Part shown: piece after piece, positions 1 to 6,310 of the stretch
Position numbering within the stretch: the first letter of the stretch is position 1
Layout: every line of letters begins with the position of its first letter
Assembly (NCBI GenBank): GCA_017861355.1
Contig: JAGFXQ010000129.1
Coordinates: forward strand, 1 to 9,580
Reading direction: 5' to 3'
DNA: 9,580 nucleotides
Origin: Bacillota bacterium
GTDB lineage: Bacteria; Bacillota; Clostridia; Lachnospirales; Lachnospiraceae
The notes under the pieces: model-generated
What the model saw: only the letters and a program-made list of their open reading frames with translations
The model's database searches: none
What the model was told of the DNA's origin: nothing
Made by a program: the position numbers and the translations under genes

Positions 1-243
1 ATCTTGTCAAATATCGATATCAGTACAGATATCTCTAAGTCTGATTATAATAACTATCTAAAACAGGCAGCAGAATTGAAGAAGAATGCGATCAAAACCT
101 TCCGAGTTCCCAAGGATGGAAGCTTCCATAGTGAGAGGGTTCGGATAGGCAGATACAATCAGGATGTACTGGTTCCAAATAGTTGGACAGAGACGCGGGA
201 TATGATTAATAACTTTATCTATAGCAATACTGCAAGTGAATAA
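1..243 (+). CDS. 3' end of an unrecognised protein gene (5' truncated by window)
   Basis: The frame is open from the first base and ends at TAA (241-243), so about 80 C-terminal residues are visible. A TTG at position 4 could be read as a start, but no ribosome binding site can be seen before it and the frame continues off the left edge, so I treat this as the tail of a longer gene. The visible part is hydrophilic, without membrane segments or a signal sequence. It has a lysine-rich helix-like stretch (residues ~17-34 of the visible part), then a probable beta segment with ERVRIGRYNQDVLVPNSW. I do not recognise the family and propose no function. The next gene on the same strand begins about 95 bases later with no terminator between, so the two could share a transcript. 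Confidence 0.5.
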   Translation: MLSNIDISTDISKSDYNNYLKQAAELKKNAIKTFRVPKDGSFHSERVRIGRYNQDVLVPNSWTETRDMINNFIYSNTASE

Positions 244-322
244 AACAATAAAATAAAAATCATAAAGTTTGGAACACTCTTCGTTACCGACTCGTCTATT
301 CAATAGATCAATATAGTAACTT

Positions 323-328
323 AAGGAG
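323..328 (+). promoter_or_regulatory. Ribosome binding site selecting the GTG start at 338
   Basis: AAGGAG lies 9 bases before GTG at 338, but only 3 bases before the alternative in-frame GTG at 332. The spacing favours 338, giving a protein that starts MAKRLFKF. Confidence 0.65.
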
Positions 329-337
329 ATAGTGACT

Positions 338-1132
338 GTGGCGAAAAGATTATTTAAATTTATTGGTATTATCATGCTATATGCTTTCATATTAGAGGGT
401 TGTAGTTCAGCCGCTGAACCCCCTGAGGTGGATTATGCTCCCATAGATAATAAGGCAGAGCAGCAATCCTTTCAAGGAGAAGTAATTGAAAATGGAACCA
501 CATTGTTGATAACTCCCAGTGAAGATAGTAATGAGGCAAGATCTTCCGATAAAATATCGGTGGGACTTGATGGAGCAACCTTGGTGGATGAGACAGGGGA
601 GAGTATTACAGCAAATGAACTTCAGATAGGTGATATTCTGGTGATAACCTATAACGGTGTAATTGCTGAATCCTATCCGGCTCAGATTGATGTTACAAAG
701 ATTGAGAGGGTGGATCACAACAATCTACTTGATGGTTATCTTGCTTTGATCGATAACATCTATCAGGAGGATGATGGGCTGAACAGTGAAATAGATACCA
801 TTGCATTGGATACAAGTGAATGGATTAATCTGACTGATGTCGAGAAGGTGCTGATCTTAAATCAGGTCAAGGAAGCCTATAATTATGAGGTGATCGAAGG
901 GACCTATGACGAGTTGGCAGAACAGGGAGTCATCGATAAGGAAAATCTATATTTCCCGACCGGTGTATTGATTAAGATCTCAGAGATGCAATATGATAAG
1001 AATAAGGAGAAAATCACCTGCGGAATCAGTAAATGGAGAGGCGGCCTCGGTGCCATCGGAGCAGATGAGGTGACGGCAATCCTCAAGGAGGAAAGGTGGT
1101 CAATCACCAAAGAAGGTAGCTGGATCAGCTAA
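338..1132 (+). CDS. Putative secreted lipoprotein, DUF3221-like N-terminal half, function unknown
   Basis: This gene encodes 264 residues from GTG 338. Residues 1-21 form a lipoprotein signal peptide: basic MAKRLFK, a hydrophobic core, then L-E-G-C with the lipidated cysteine at 22. The glutamate at -2 is unusual in a lipobox, but the following CSSAAEPP is typical, so the mature protein should be anchored outside the membrane. Residues ~44-125 alternate short beta strands around a GD (residues 98-99) and the segment ESYPAQI (111-117), resembling the small beta-barrel DUF3221/YobA-like domains of Firmicute lipoproteins (recalled, not searched). Residues ~130-264 are a separate mixed alpha/beta domain with KWRGGLGAIGADE at 232-244 and a tail ending WSITKEGSWIS; I cannot name it. 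No catalytic motif is evident. The end overlaps the convergent permease gene by 8 bases. Confidence 0.7.
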   Translation: MAKRLFKFIGIIMLYAFILEGCSSAAEPPEVDYAPIDNKAEQQSFQGEVIENGTTLLITPSEDSNEARSSDKISVGLDGATLVDETGESITANELQIGDILVITYNGVIAESYPAQIDVTKIERVDHNNLLDGYLALIDNIYQEDDGLNSEIDTIALDTSEWINLTDVEKVLILNQVKEAYNYEVIEGTYDELAEQGVIDKENLYFPTGVLIKISEMQYDKNKEKITCGISKWRGGLGAIGADEVTAILKEERWSITKEGSWIS

Positions 1133-2261
1133 GGAGCTTCATTATATAATAGAAAAGAAGAAGCAAGGATAAAAAGCCTACATTATATATTGTAAAGACA
1201 CGAAGATATTTTGCTGTATTCGCTCCTTCCGTGCGACTATAGAACTTGTAGGAGATCAGGCTGGCCAGGGATGCTACCAGTGTTCCTAAGCCGCCAAGAT
1301 CAGTGCCTAATATCATAGACTTGTAGTCCGTGGTAAAAGCGGACAATAATACAGCAGCAGGAACATTACTGATGACCTGACTGGCTAATATGGATACGAT
1401 TAATTCTCTGCCTGTCAGCAGTGAGGCGAGAAAATCTCGAATCAATGCAATATTACCAATGTTGCCAACAAATATAAAAAAGAAGACAAAGGTGAGAAGC
1501 AAAGAATAATCGACTTTCCGAAAAAGTGTGCGGTCAAAGAATAAAATGCAGAGCACAATGATCAGCAAAGTTACCCGATAATCAATCAAACGTACTACAC
1601 ATGCAAGACAGACAAGGAATAAACCGCTATACATTGCAAGGGTGTAGGGTTTGTGCTTGTCTTTCTTTGCGGTGTCTGACAGGGTGAAGCTGATATGCTC
1701 CTTTGGGATGAGGAGCACAACAATACATAATAATAGAAGTGAAAAAAGGGTATATGGAATAGTTATTTTAAGAAACTCAAGGATCGATATATTATATTCT
1801 GAGTAAAGATACAGATTCTGCGGATTACCGACCGGAGTGAGCATGCTGCCAAGGTTGGCTGCGATCGTTTGAAGAACGACGAGCTTCAGAATATGCTTTG
1901 GATGACCGGTCATCGTAAGAATCAGTATTCCGAAGGGAACAAAAGTAATCAATGCGACATCATTGGTGATCCACATCGAGGAGAAAAAGCATAAGAGTAC
2001 AAGCACCAGAGCGATAGACCTGACATTTGCAACCCGCATTAATATTTTCTCAGACAGGAGAACAAAGATCCCTGTCTTATTAAAACCTGCGACTACTGCC
2101 ATAAGACAGAATAATAGGCCAAGGACCCGGAAGTCGATGTAGGTGAGATATTGAATCGACGGAGGAACAATAAGCATTGTTAAAATCGCAGCCATACCGG
2201 CGATGCAAAGAACTAGCTCTTTTTGTAGGAAGTGAAGCAGTTTGGTTCTAAGATTTTTCAT
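1125..2261 (-). CDS. SLC13 / ArsB-NhaD superfamily anion permease
   Basis: This is a 378-residue integral membrane protein with roughly 10-12 hydrophobic segments spread over its whole length, so it acts in the cytoplasmic membrane. Ion-transporter superfamily marks appear twice, as expected for the inverted repeat of these carriers: WITNDVALITFVPF at 97-110 followed by NLGSMLTPVGNPQN at 136-149, and SNVPAAVLL at 298-306 followed by GTDLGGLGTLVASLASL at 319-335. These match the Asn-Asp/Asn-Val-Pro and Thr-Pro-x-Gly-Asn-Pro/Gly-x-x-Gly-Gly-Leu-Gly hairpin motifs of citrate, sulfate, arsenite or sodium/proton carriers. It is somewhat shorter than the usual 400-450 residues but shows no break. 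No ars genes adjoin it, so arsenite export is not specifically supported; a dicarboxylate, citrate or other anion is as likely. ATG 2261 is supported by AAAGGA 8 bases upstream and by a good promoter. Confidence 0.85.
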   Translation of the reverse strand: MKNLRTKLLHFLQKELVLCIAGMAAILTMLIVPPSIQYLTYIDFRVLGLLFCLMAVVAGFNKTGIFVLLSEKILMRVANVRSIALVLVLLCFFSSMWITNDVALITFVPFGILILTMTGHPKHILKLVVLQTIAANLGSMLTPVGNPQNLYLYSEYNISILEFLKITIPYTLFSLLLLCIVVLLIPKEHISFTLSDTAKKDKHKPYTLAMYSGLFLVCLACVVRLIDYRVTLLIIVLCILFFDRTLFRKVDYSLLLTFVFFFIFVGNIGNIALIRDFLASLLTGRELIVSILASQVISNVPAAVLLSAFTTDYKSMILGTDLGGLGTLVASLASLISYKFYSRTEGANTAKYLRVFTIYNVGFLSLLLLFYYIMKLLS

Positions 2262-2269
2262 GATTTATG

Positions 2270-2275
2270 TCCTTT
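2270..2275 (-). promoter_or_regulatory. Ribosome binding site of the permease gene
   Basis: On the minus strand this reads AAAGGA, 8 bases before the ATG at 2261. It supports that start. Confidence 0.7.
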
Positions 2276-2335
2276 TTTCTTGCATTTTATTAAAATAATG
2301 CTAAAATACATATTTGTGCGTAAGTATACGAGAAG

Positions 2336-2364
2336 ATTTTATCCCAAAAATGTGGTAAAATCAA
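2336..2364 (-). promoter_or_regulatory. Sigma-A-type promoter for the permease gene
   Basis: On the minus strand there is TTGATT (2364-2359), a 17-base spacer, then TAAAAT (2341-2336). Four of six bases match the -35 consensus and five of six the -10, with optimal spacing. The start of transcription would be near 2329, leaving a leader of about 68 nt before the permease ATG. Confidence 0.65.
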
Positions 2365-2380
2365 TGGAAGAATAAATTTA

Positions 2381-2409
2381 TTGCAGGATAGTATATTCTT
2401 TGTTAAAAT
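2381..2409 (+). promoter_or_regulatory. Sigma-A-type promoter for the acyltransferase-glycosyltransferase unit
   Basis: TTGCAG (2381-2386), a 17-base spacer and TAAAAT (2404-2409) make a good vegetative promoter facing the acyltransferase gene. It is divergent from, and only 17 bases away from, the -35 of the permease promoter. Transcription would start near 2416, so the leader would contain the inverted repeat at 2422-2465. A second TATAAT at 2461-2466 has no acceptable -35 hexamer and is less likely to be used. Confidence 0.6.
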
Positions 2410-2421
2410 CAATATGTCTAT

Positions 2422-2465
2422 TTATAGTTCTTTCAATGATTTATACTGTACACAAGGAACTATAA
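2422..2465 (+). repeat. Inverted repeat / hairpin in the acyltransferase leader
   Basis: TTATAGTTC (2422-2430) is the exact reverse complement of GAACTATAA (2457-2465). Three further inner pairs, one of them U-G, extend it to 12 pairs around a 20-base loop. No U tract follows, so it is not a terminator. It lies between the proposed transcription start and the start codon. It could be an operator or a leader RNA hairpin; the sequence does not decide. Confidence 0.55.
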
Positions 2466-2494
2466 TTTGTCGCAATATGGAGTAATGAAGAACT

Positions 2495-3523
2495 ATGGAT
2501 AAAGAATTAATAAATACAATAGATCAATTGAATACGAATGATAAAAACAGAGATTATTTATTTGATAATTTGAAGGCTATTTTAATTATATTAGTGGTTT
2601 GGGGGCATATTCTTGCCTCAATGAGAGCGGAGAATGATGTGATCAAGAGTATCTACTTCTTTATCTTCTTCTTTCATATGCCGGCGATGGTATTTATCTC
2701 AGGTTATTTTTCAAAGAAACTGGATAAGATCAGGAACAATGCAGTTGTAACACTTCTGATTCCTTACTTGATCCTCAATCTGATTGATTATTTTTATAAG
2801 ATATTGTTACTTCGGGAAGAACCTTTTGGTTTCCGCTTCTTCAATCCGAATTGGGGACTTTGGTATCTCCTGACTTTGTTTTTATGGAAGTTCTTTCTTA
2901 AGGATCTGATCAAACTTAAGTTTGTATTGCCGTTAAGCTTTGCATTTGCATTATTCAGCGGCTTTAGCAAAGAATTTTCCGAATTTATGGCGTTGGGCAG
3001 AATGGTATGTTTTCTACCGTTTTTCCTACTGGGCTATTATGCTGTACCGGAGCATATCGCTAAGATAAGAAGTCTGCCGAAACCACTATTTGCGCTGGTT
3101 CCGGTGTTCACAGGCATCTTATCTGTGTTTATTGTGTATCGTGATATCTTTGATACGGAGCTTCTCTTTCTGCGAACCTACTATCCGGAGGGCGAAGAGA
3201 TAAGAACAATGCTATTCCGCCTTTTAATTCTTATCGTAGCTTTGGCCATGCTTCTGACCCTGATTAATCTGGTTAGTGCAAAGAAGAACTTTCTTACTTA
3301 TCTGGGGACAAGTACAATGACGGTTTATATACTGCATATATTTACGATACCGGCGCTGGAAAAGCTGGAATTACTGAAACAGCAACCTTATCTTTATCTG
3401 GTGTATTCCGTCCTGATGACAATATTAATTACCTATATATATTCGCGGCCTTCGGTGAATCGTGCTTATGATAGAGTCATGCATAAACTGACCGGTCTAT
3501 TATTAATCAAGGAAAAAATGTAA
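2495..3523 (+). CDS. Membrane O-acyltransferase, acyltransferase family 3 (fucose 4-O-acetylase-like)
   Basis: This 342-residue multi-pass membrane protein transfers an acyl (usually acetyl) group to a sugar or polyol hydroxyl. The family signature opens it: RDYLFDNLKAILIILVVWGH at 19-38, with the essential family histidine at H38 at the end of the first membrane helix. It is followed by FHMPAMVFISGYF at 60-72, NWGLWYL at 119-125, an arginine in GRM at 168-170, and LGTSTMTVYILH at 270-281. About ten hydrophobic segments are visible, and the length is typical of the NolL/COG3594 type. The ribosome binding site is weak: GGAG at 2479-2482 sits 12 bases from ATG 2495. The start is kept because the N-terminus matches the family, with a short cytoplasmic tail before the first helix. 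It is followed after 78 bases, with no terminator, by a glycosyltransferase/TagF fusion, whose product may be its substrate (inference). Confidence 0.9.
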   Translation: MDKELINTIDQLNTNDKNRDYLFDNLKAILIILVVWGHILASMRAENDVIKSIYFFIFFFHMPAMVFISGYFSKKLDKIRNNAVVTLLIPYLILNLIDYFYKILLLREEPFGFRFFNPNWGLWYLLTLFLWKFFLKDLIKLKFVLPLSFAFALFSGFSKEFSEFMALGRMVCFLPFFLLGYYAVPEHIAKIRSLPKPLFALVPVFTGILSVFIVYRDIFDTELLFLRTYYPEGEEIRTMLFRLLILIVALAMLLTLINLVSAKKNFLTYLGTSTMTVYILHIFTIPALEKLELLKQQPYLYLVYSVLMTILITYIYSRPSVNRAYDRVMHKLTGLLLIKEKM

Positions 3524-3601
3524 ATTATCATACAGCTGAAGCTGCTTAGCAGAGGGAAGAGATACTTCCTGTACTCCAACTGAGAAAGGCAAGGTGTTAT
3601 T

Positions 3602-5989
3602 GTGAAATTAAGTATTATCGTTCCTTTTCACAAAGGAATACATTTTCTGGGGGATTGTCTGGAGAGTATCAGAGATCAGGGGTTAACGAATTATGAGACT
3701 ATCTTGGTCCTGGATCATGTGAAGGAGGATGTATCAGAACTCATCAATGAATATCAGGATTTGAATCTGAACGTGATTGAGCTTAGTGATGCCCAGCTTG
3801 CGAACCGCAGATTCGGCAAGGCAAAGATTGAGGAGCAATTCAAGGGATACAATGGTGTAGCAAGCGCAAGAAATGTAGGACTTGAGGCAGCAGCCGGTGA
3901 GTATGTTTATTTTCTTGACAGTGATGACTATATTATGAATCAGACTTTAAGATTATTGCTTCAGGAGGCTGAGGAGCAGATCGCAGATTTTACCTATGGT
4001 AAGAAAAAGTCTACCTGGTTTGGTCGTATGGTCTATATGGCATCTGTGATCGAGAATGAAGAACAGGCAGACGACCAGGATCCGAATGATCAGGAGCAGG
4101 GAGATCAGGAACAAGGTGAGCAGGAACTGGCGAATTCTGTGTCAGAGGAGAGCGATACACCGAAGCTGACCCGTCGCCAGAAGAAAATACTTAAGGTTCA
4201 GGAAAAACTCTCAGCAGCTACGAATGTGGATGCCGAATCTTTAGCAAGGATTGCAGAAGCATATCATTCCCTTCTGGTTACAAGAAAAGGACTTGGTAAT
4301 ATCTCGATACTTGGAATCTTATTCCGTCGAAGCTTTTTATTGGAGAATGATATCCGGTTTAATGACAATTATATCTTTTTCTCAGATTCAACCTTCATGG
4401 TACAGGCCTTACAGAATGTTAAAACTTGTTCTTATGTACCGGAAGCGTTATACATAAAGAGAAAGCATAACGACCCAATTCATTATCCGGCCCTGTCCCA
4501 GTCAAAGACTGAGGATAAATTCGAAGAGTATCTTCTGGCATATCAGCAGGCTAAGGATTATACCGATGAGAGTACTGCATTACGAGGTTATCTGGAGGAC
4601 AAATTGATCGCTTACTTTGCAGGTACCTATGCGCCGAGACTTCGTCGAAGCGAGAAAGAGATCTGGCGTACCGAACGATTTGAAGCGATGCGTAAAGAGA
4701 TCGAACAGGTGAATCCGGAGAAGATTAAGAACCTGAAGAAATACAAGAAGAAGATCGTGAATGCCTTATTAAGAAATAATGTTAAGAAGGCAACGATGAT
4801 TGTAACAAGACATCTTGGCATGAAGAAATTCAAGAAGATAAAGAAGAATAGTAAAGTATTTGCTTATTACCTATATAACAAATTTTTCTCAAAACTGTCG
4901 ATCAAAGAAAACTGGGTCTTCTGCGAAAGCTTTTTTGGAAAAAGCTATTCGGACAGTCCCAAATACATTTATGAATATTTAAGTAAGAATTATCCCGGAA
5001 AATTCCGCTTCATCTGGGTAACAAATGAAAAAGCGAAGATACCTTACAGCCATACGAAGGTAAAGCGCTTCAGTCTCCGTTACTGCTACTATCTGGCGCG
5101 CTGCAAATATGATGTGTTCAACGTTCGTCAGCCGGATTGGATGAAGAAGCGGGAAGGAACCGTATTTTTGGAGACCTGGCACGGAACACCATTAAAGAAA
5201 CTGGTATTTGATCAGGAAGAGGTTATGGGAGCATCTCCGTTGCATAAGGCTCAATTCTATAAGCATTCCAGATGCTGGGATTACCTTGTGGCAGCCAATC
5301 AATTTTCCACGGAAACCTTCCGCAGAGCATTCTTATTCGATAAAGAGATGCTGGAATTCGGATATCCGAGAAATGATATCATGCATGATCCGAACAAGGA
5401 GAAGATTGCGGCTGATATTAAGAGAAAGCTTCATATCCCTGAGAACAAGAAGACGATATTATATGCTCCAACCTGGCGTGATGATGAGTATTATGGTCAT
5501 GGAGCTTATAAATTTGCATTAAAACTTGACCTTCATATGCTGAAGAAGGAATTAGGTAAGGATTACGTGGTTTTACTGCGTACCCATTATTTTATTGCAG
5601 ACTCTCTGGATGTTACCGGATTGGAGGATTTCGCTTATAATGTAAGTAAGTATGATGACATCTCCGAGCTCTATCTGATCTCGGACCTGCTGATTACCGA
5701 TTACTCCTCCGTGTTCTTTGATTATGCGAACTTAAGACGCCCGATCTTATTCTATACCTATGATCTGGATAAATATCGTGATATGCTGCGTGGCTTCTAT
5801 ATGGATATTCACACTGAGGTTCCGGGACCGTTACTGTTTACCAGTGAGGAAGTTGTGGATGCGATAAAGAATATTGAGGATATCAACGAGGAATACAAGG
5901 AAAAATATTCCGAGTTTTATGAACGTTTCTGTTCACTCGAGGACGGACATGCATCGGAAAATATTGCTAAACGAGTGTTTGATTTGTAG
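3602..5989 (+). CDS. Bifunctional GT2 glycosyltransferase - CDP-glycerol glycerophosphotransferase (TagB/TagF-like)
   Basis: The gene encodes 795 residues from GTG 3602, with AAGG 7 bases upstream. Residues 1-~290 are a GT-A fold family 2 glycosyltransferase: SIIVPFHKG at 4-12, ASARNVGLEAAAGEY at 87-101, the metal/nucleotide-sugar motif DSDD at 106-109, and FFSDSTF at 259-265, where D262 takes the usual catalytic-base position (the common ED is here SD). A charged, repeat-bearing insert (~151-190) interrupts this domain. Residues ~372-417 are very lysine-rich and may lie against the membrane. Residues ~430-795 form a GT-B polyol-phosphate transferase: ETWHGTPLKKL at 524-534, with H527 matching the catalytic histidine of TagF, GYPRND at 587-592, APTWR at 622-626, RTHY at 660-663 and ITDYSSVFFDYA at 698-709. 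It probably adds a sugar and a glycerol- (or ribitol-) phosphate to a lipid-linked or surface polymer at the inner membrane face. Donors cannot be read from the sequence. Confidence 0.9.
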   Translation: MKLSIIVPFHKGIHFLGDCLESIRDQGLTNYETILVLDHVKEDVSELINEYQDLNLNVIELSDAQLANRRFGKAKIEEQFKGYNGVASARNVGLEAAAGEYVYFLDSDDYIMNQTLRLLLQEAEEQIADFTYGKKKSTWFGRMVYMASVIENEEQADDQDPNDQEQGDQEQGEQELANSVSEESDTPKLTRRQKKILKVQEKLSAATNVDAESLARIAEAYHSLLVTRKGLGNISILGILFRRSFLLENDIRFNDNYIFFSDSTFMVQALQNVKTCSYVPEALYIKRKHNDPIHYPALSQSKTEDKFEEYLLAYQQAKDYTDESTALRGYLEDKLIAYFAGTYAPRLRRSEKEIWRTERFEAMRKEIEQVNPEKIKNLKKYKKKIVNALLRNNVKKATMIVTRHLGMKKFKKIKKNSKVFAYYLYNKFFSKLSIKENWVFCESFFGKSYSDSPKYIYEYLSKNYPGKFRFIWVTNEKAKIPYSHTKVKRFSLRYCYYLARCKYDVFNVRQPDWMKKREGTVFLETWHGTPLKKLVFDQEEVMGASPLHKAQFYKHSRCWDYLVAANQFSTETFRRAFLFDKEMLEFGYPRNDIMHDPNKEKIAADIKRKLHIPENKKTILYAPTWRDDEYYGHGAYKFALKLDLHMLKKELGKDYVVLLRTHYFIADSLDVTGLEDFAYNVSKYDDISELYLISDLLITDYSSVFFDYANLRRPILFYTYDLDKYRDMLRGFYMDIHTEVPGPLLFTSEEVVDAIKNIEDINEEYKEKYSEFYERFCSLEDGHASENIAKRVFDL
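4073..4126 (+). repeat. In-frame 15-base tandem repeat encoding DQEQG units
   Basis: About 3.6 copies of a 15-base unit lie in frame: residues 158-162 (DQDPN, degenerate), 163-167 (DQEQG), 168-172 (DQEQG) and 173-175 (EQE). The two central copies differ only at synonymous third positions. The repeat forms the core of an acidic, glutamine-rich insert in the GT2 domain. Such repeats can change length by slippage without shifting the frame. Confidence 0.75.
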
Positions 5990-6022
5990 AAAAATCGTAT
6001 CTATTATATTTACTAATGAATG

Positions 6023-6055
6023 AAGGATGAGTAACTTATCATCCTTTTTTCTTTA
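6023..6055 (+). terminator. Rho-independent terminator after the glycosyltransferase gene
   Basis: AAGGATGA (6023-6030) pairs perfectly with TCATCCTT (6039-6046) around an 8-base loop, followed by a run of Ts (6045-6050) and CTTTATTT. It lies 33 bases past the stop codon and ends the acyltransferase-glycosyltransferase unit. No T run exists on the other strand, so it works in one direction only. Confidence 0.85.
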
Positions 6056-6152
6056 TTTGTTAGTAATTATGCAACGATTTTAAGCTTTTCTGTTTTATTT
6101 TGTGCAATTAGTCCAAATATTATTTTCTGACATTTTCCGAGCGAAAAAACTA

Positions 6153-6180
6153 TTGCGTAATTACTTCGTTTCATTATAAT
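6153..6180 (+). promoter_or_regulatory. Probable promoter of the purC-purF-purB operon
   Basis: TTGCGT (6153-6158), a 16-base spacer and a perfect TATAAT (6175-6180) form a plausible sigma-A promoter with a weak -35. Just upstream, TTTTC (6133-6137) and GAAAA (6143-6147) form a small inverted repeat that could be an operator half-site pair. Transcription would start near 6187. Confidence 0.5.
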
Positions 6181-6186
6181 AGGAAG

Positions 6187-6310
6187 AGTAATCAAGGCTA
6201 CTTTAAGTAAATGCGAACGGATACTTATCGACTAATATAATTTACACTGAGTAGGTATATTCTTTAAGCAATATATGAGAAAATAATGTAAAGGATAGGT
6301 GGCAATTACA
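6187..6310 (+). other. purC leader, about 120 nt, with small repeats but no recognised riboswitch
   Basis: With the terminator and promoter, this fills the 309-base gap after the glycosyltransferase gene. The leader holds TACTT three ways: TACTTTAAGTA (6199-6209) is a near-palindrome, and its AAGTA half can alternatively pair with TACTT at 6222-6226. A CGAAC (6214-6218) lies in the intervening loop. I looked for guanine/adenine riboswitch, ZTP riboswitch and ykkC/PRPP riboswitch cores and saw none. The CGAAC is only a partial match to a Bacillus-type PurR box. Another TATAAT at 6236-6241 lacks a -35. Confidence 0.35.
6297..6302 (+). promoter_or_regulatory. Ribosome binding site selecting the purC ATG at 6311
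   Basis: AGGTGG is 8 bases before ATG 6311. An in-frame GTG at 6299 lies inside this site and would add only MAIT, so it is not the start. Confidence 0.7.

Noticed and set aside
295..307. 13-base palindrome TCTATTCAATAGA before the lipoprotein gene
   Set aside because: It has a one-base centre and AT-rich arms, with no trailing T run and no good promoter beside it; likely chance.
332..337. Upstream GTG start for the lipoprotein gene (adds two residues)
   Set aside because: Only 3 bases separate it from AAGGAG; GTG 338 has proper spacing.
387..1110. Minus-strand open frames within the lipoprotein gene
   Set aside because: They lack family resemblance and credible ribosome binding sites and are explained as shadows of the plus-strand gene.
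1125..2261. Arsenite efflux (arsB) assignment of the permease
   Set aside because: The superfamily fits, but no arsR, arsC or other arsenic genes lie nearby and the motifs do not separate arsenite from carboxylate or other anions.
3553..3570. GGAAG/CTTCC hairpin in the acyltransferase-glycosyltransferase gap
   Set aside because: Only 5 pairs and no T run; too weak for a terminator, so the two genes are treated as one unit.
6208..6221. PurR-box-like sequence around CGAAC in the purC leader
   Set aside because: Only the CGAAC core and part of the A/T flank match; the 3' flank is GG and no well-placed second box is seen.
6187..6310. Purine, ZTP or PRPP riboswitch in the purC leader
   Set aside because: None of the conserved cores of these RNA classes could be found, and the leader is short with no attenuator terminator.
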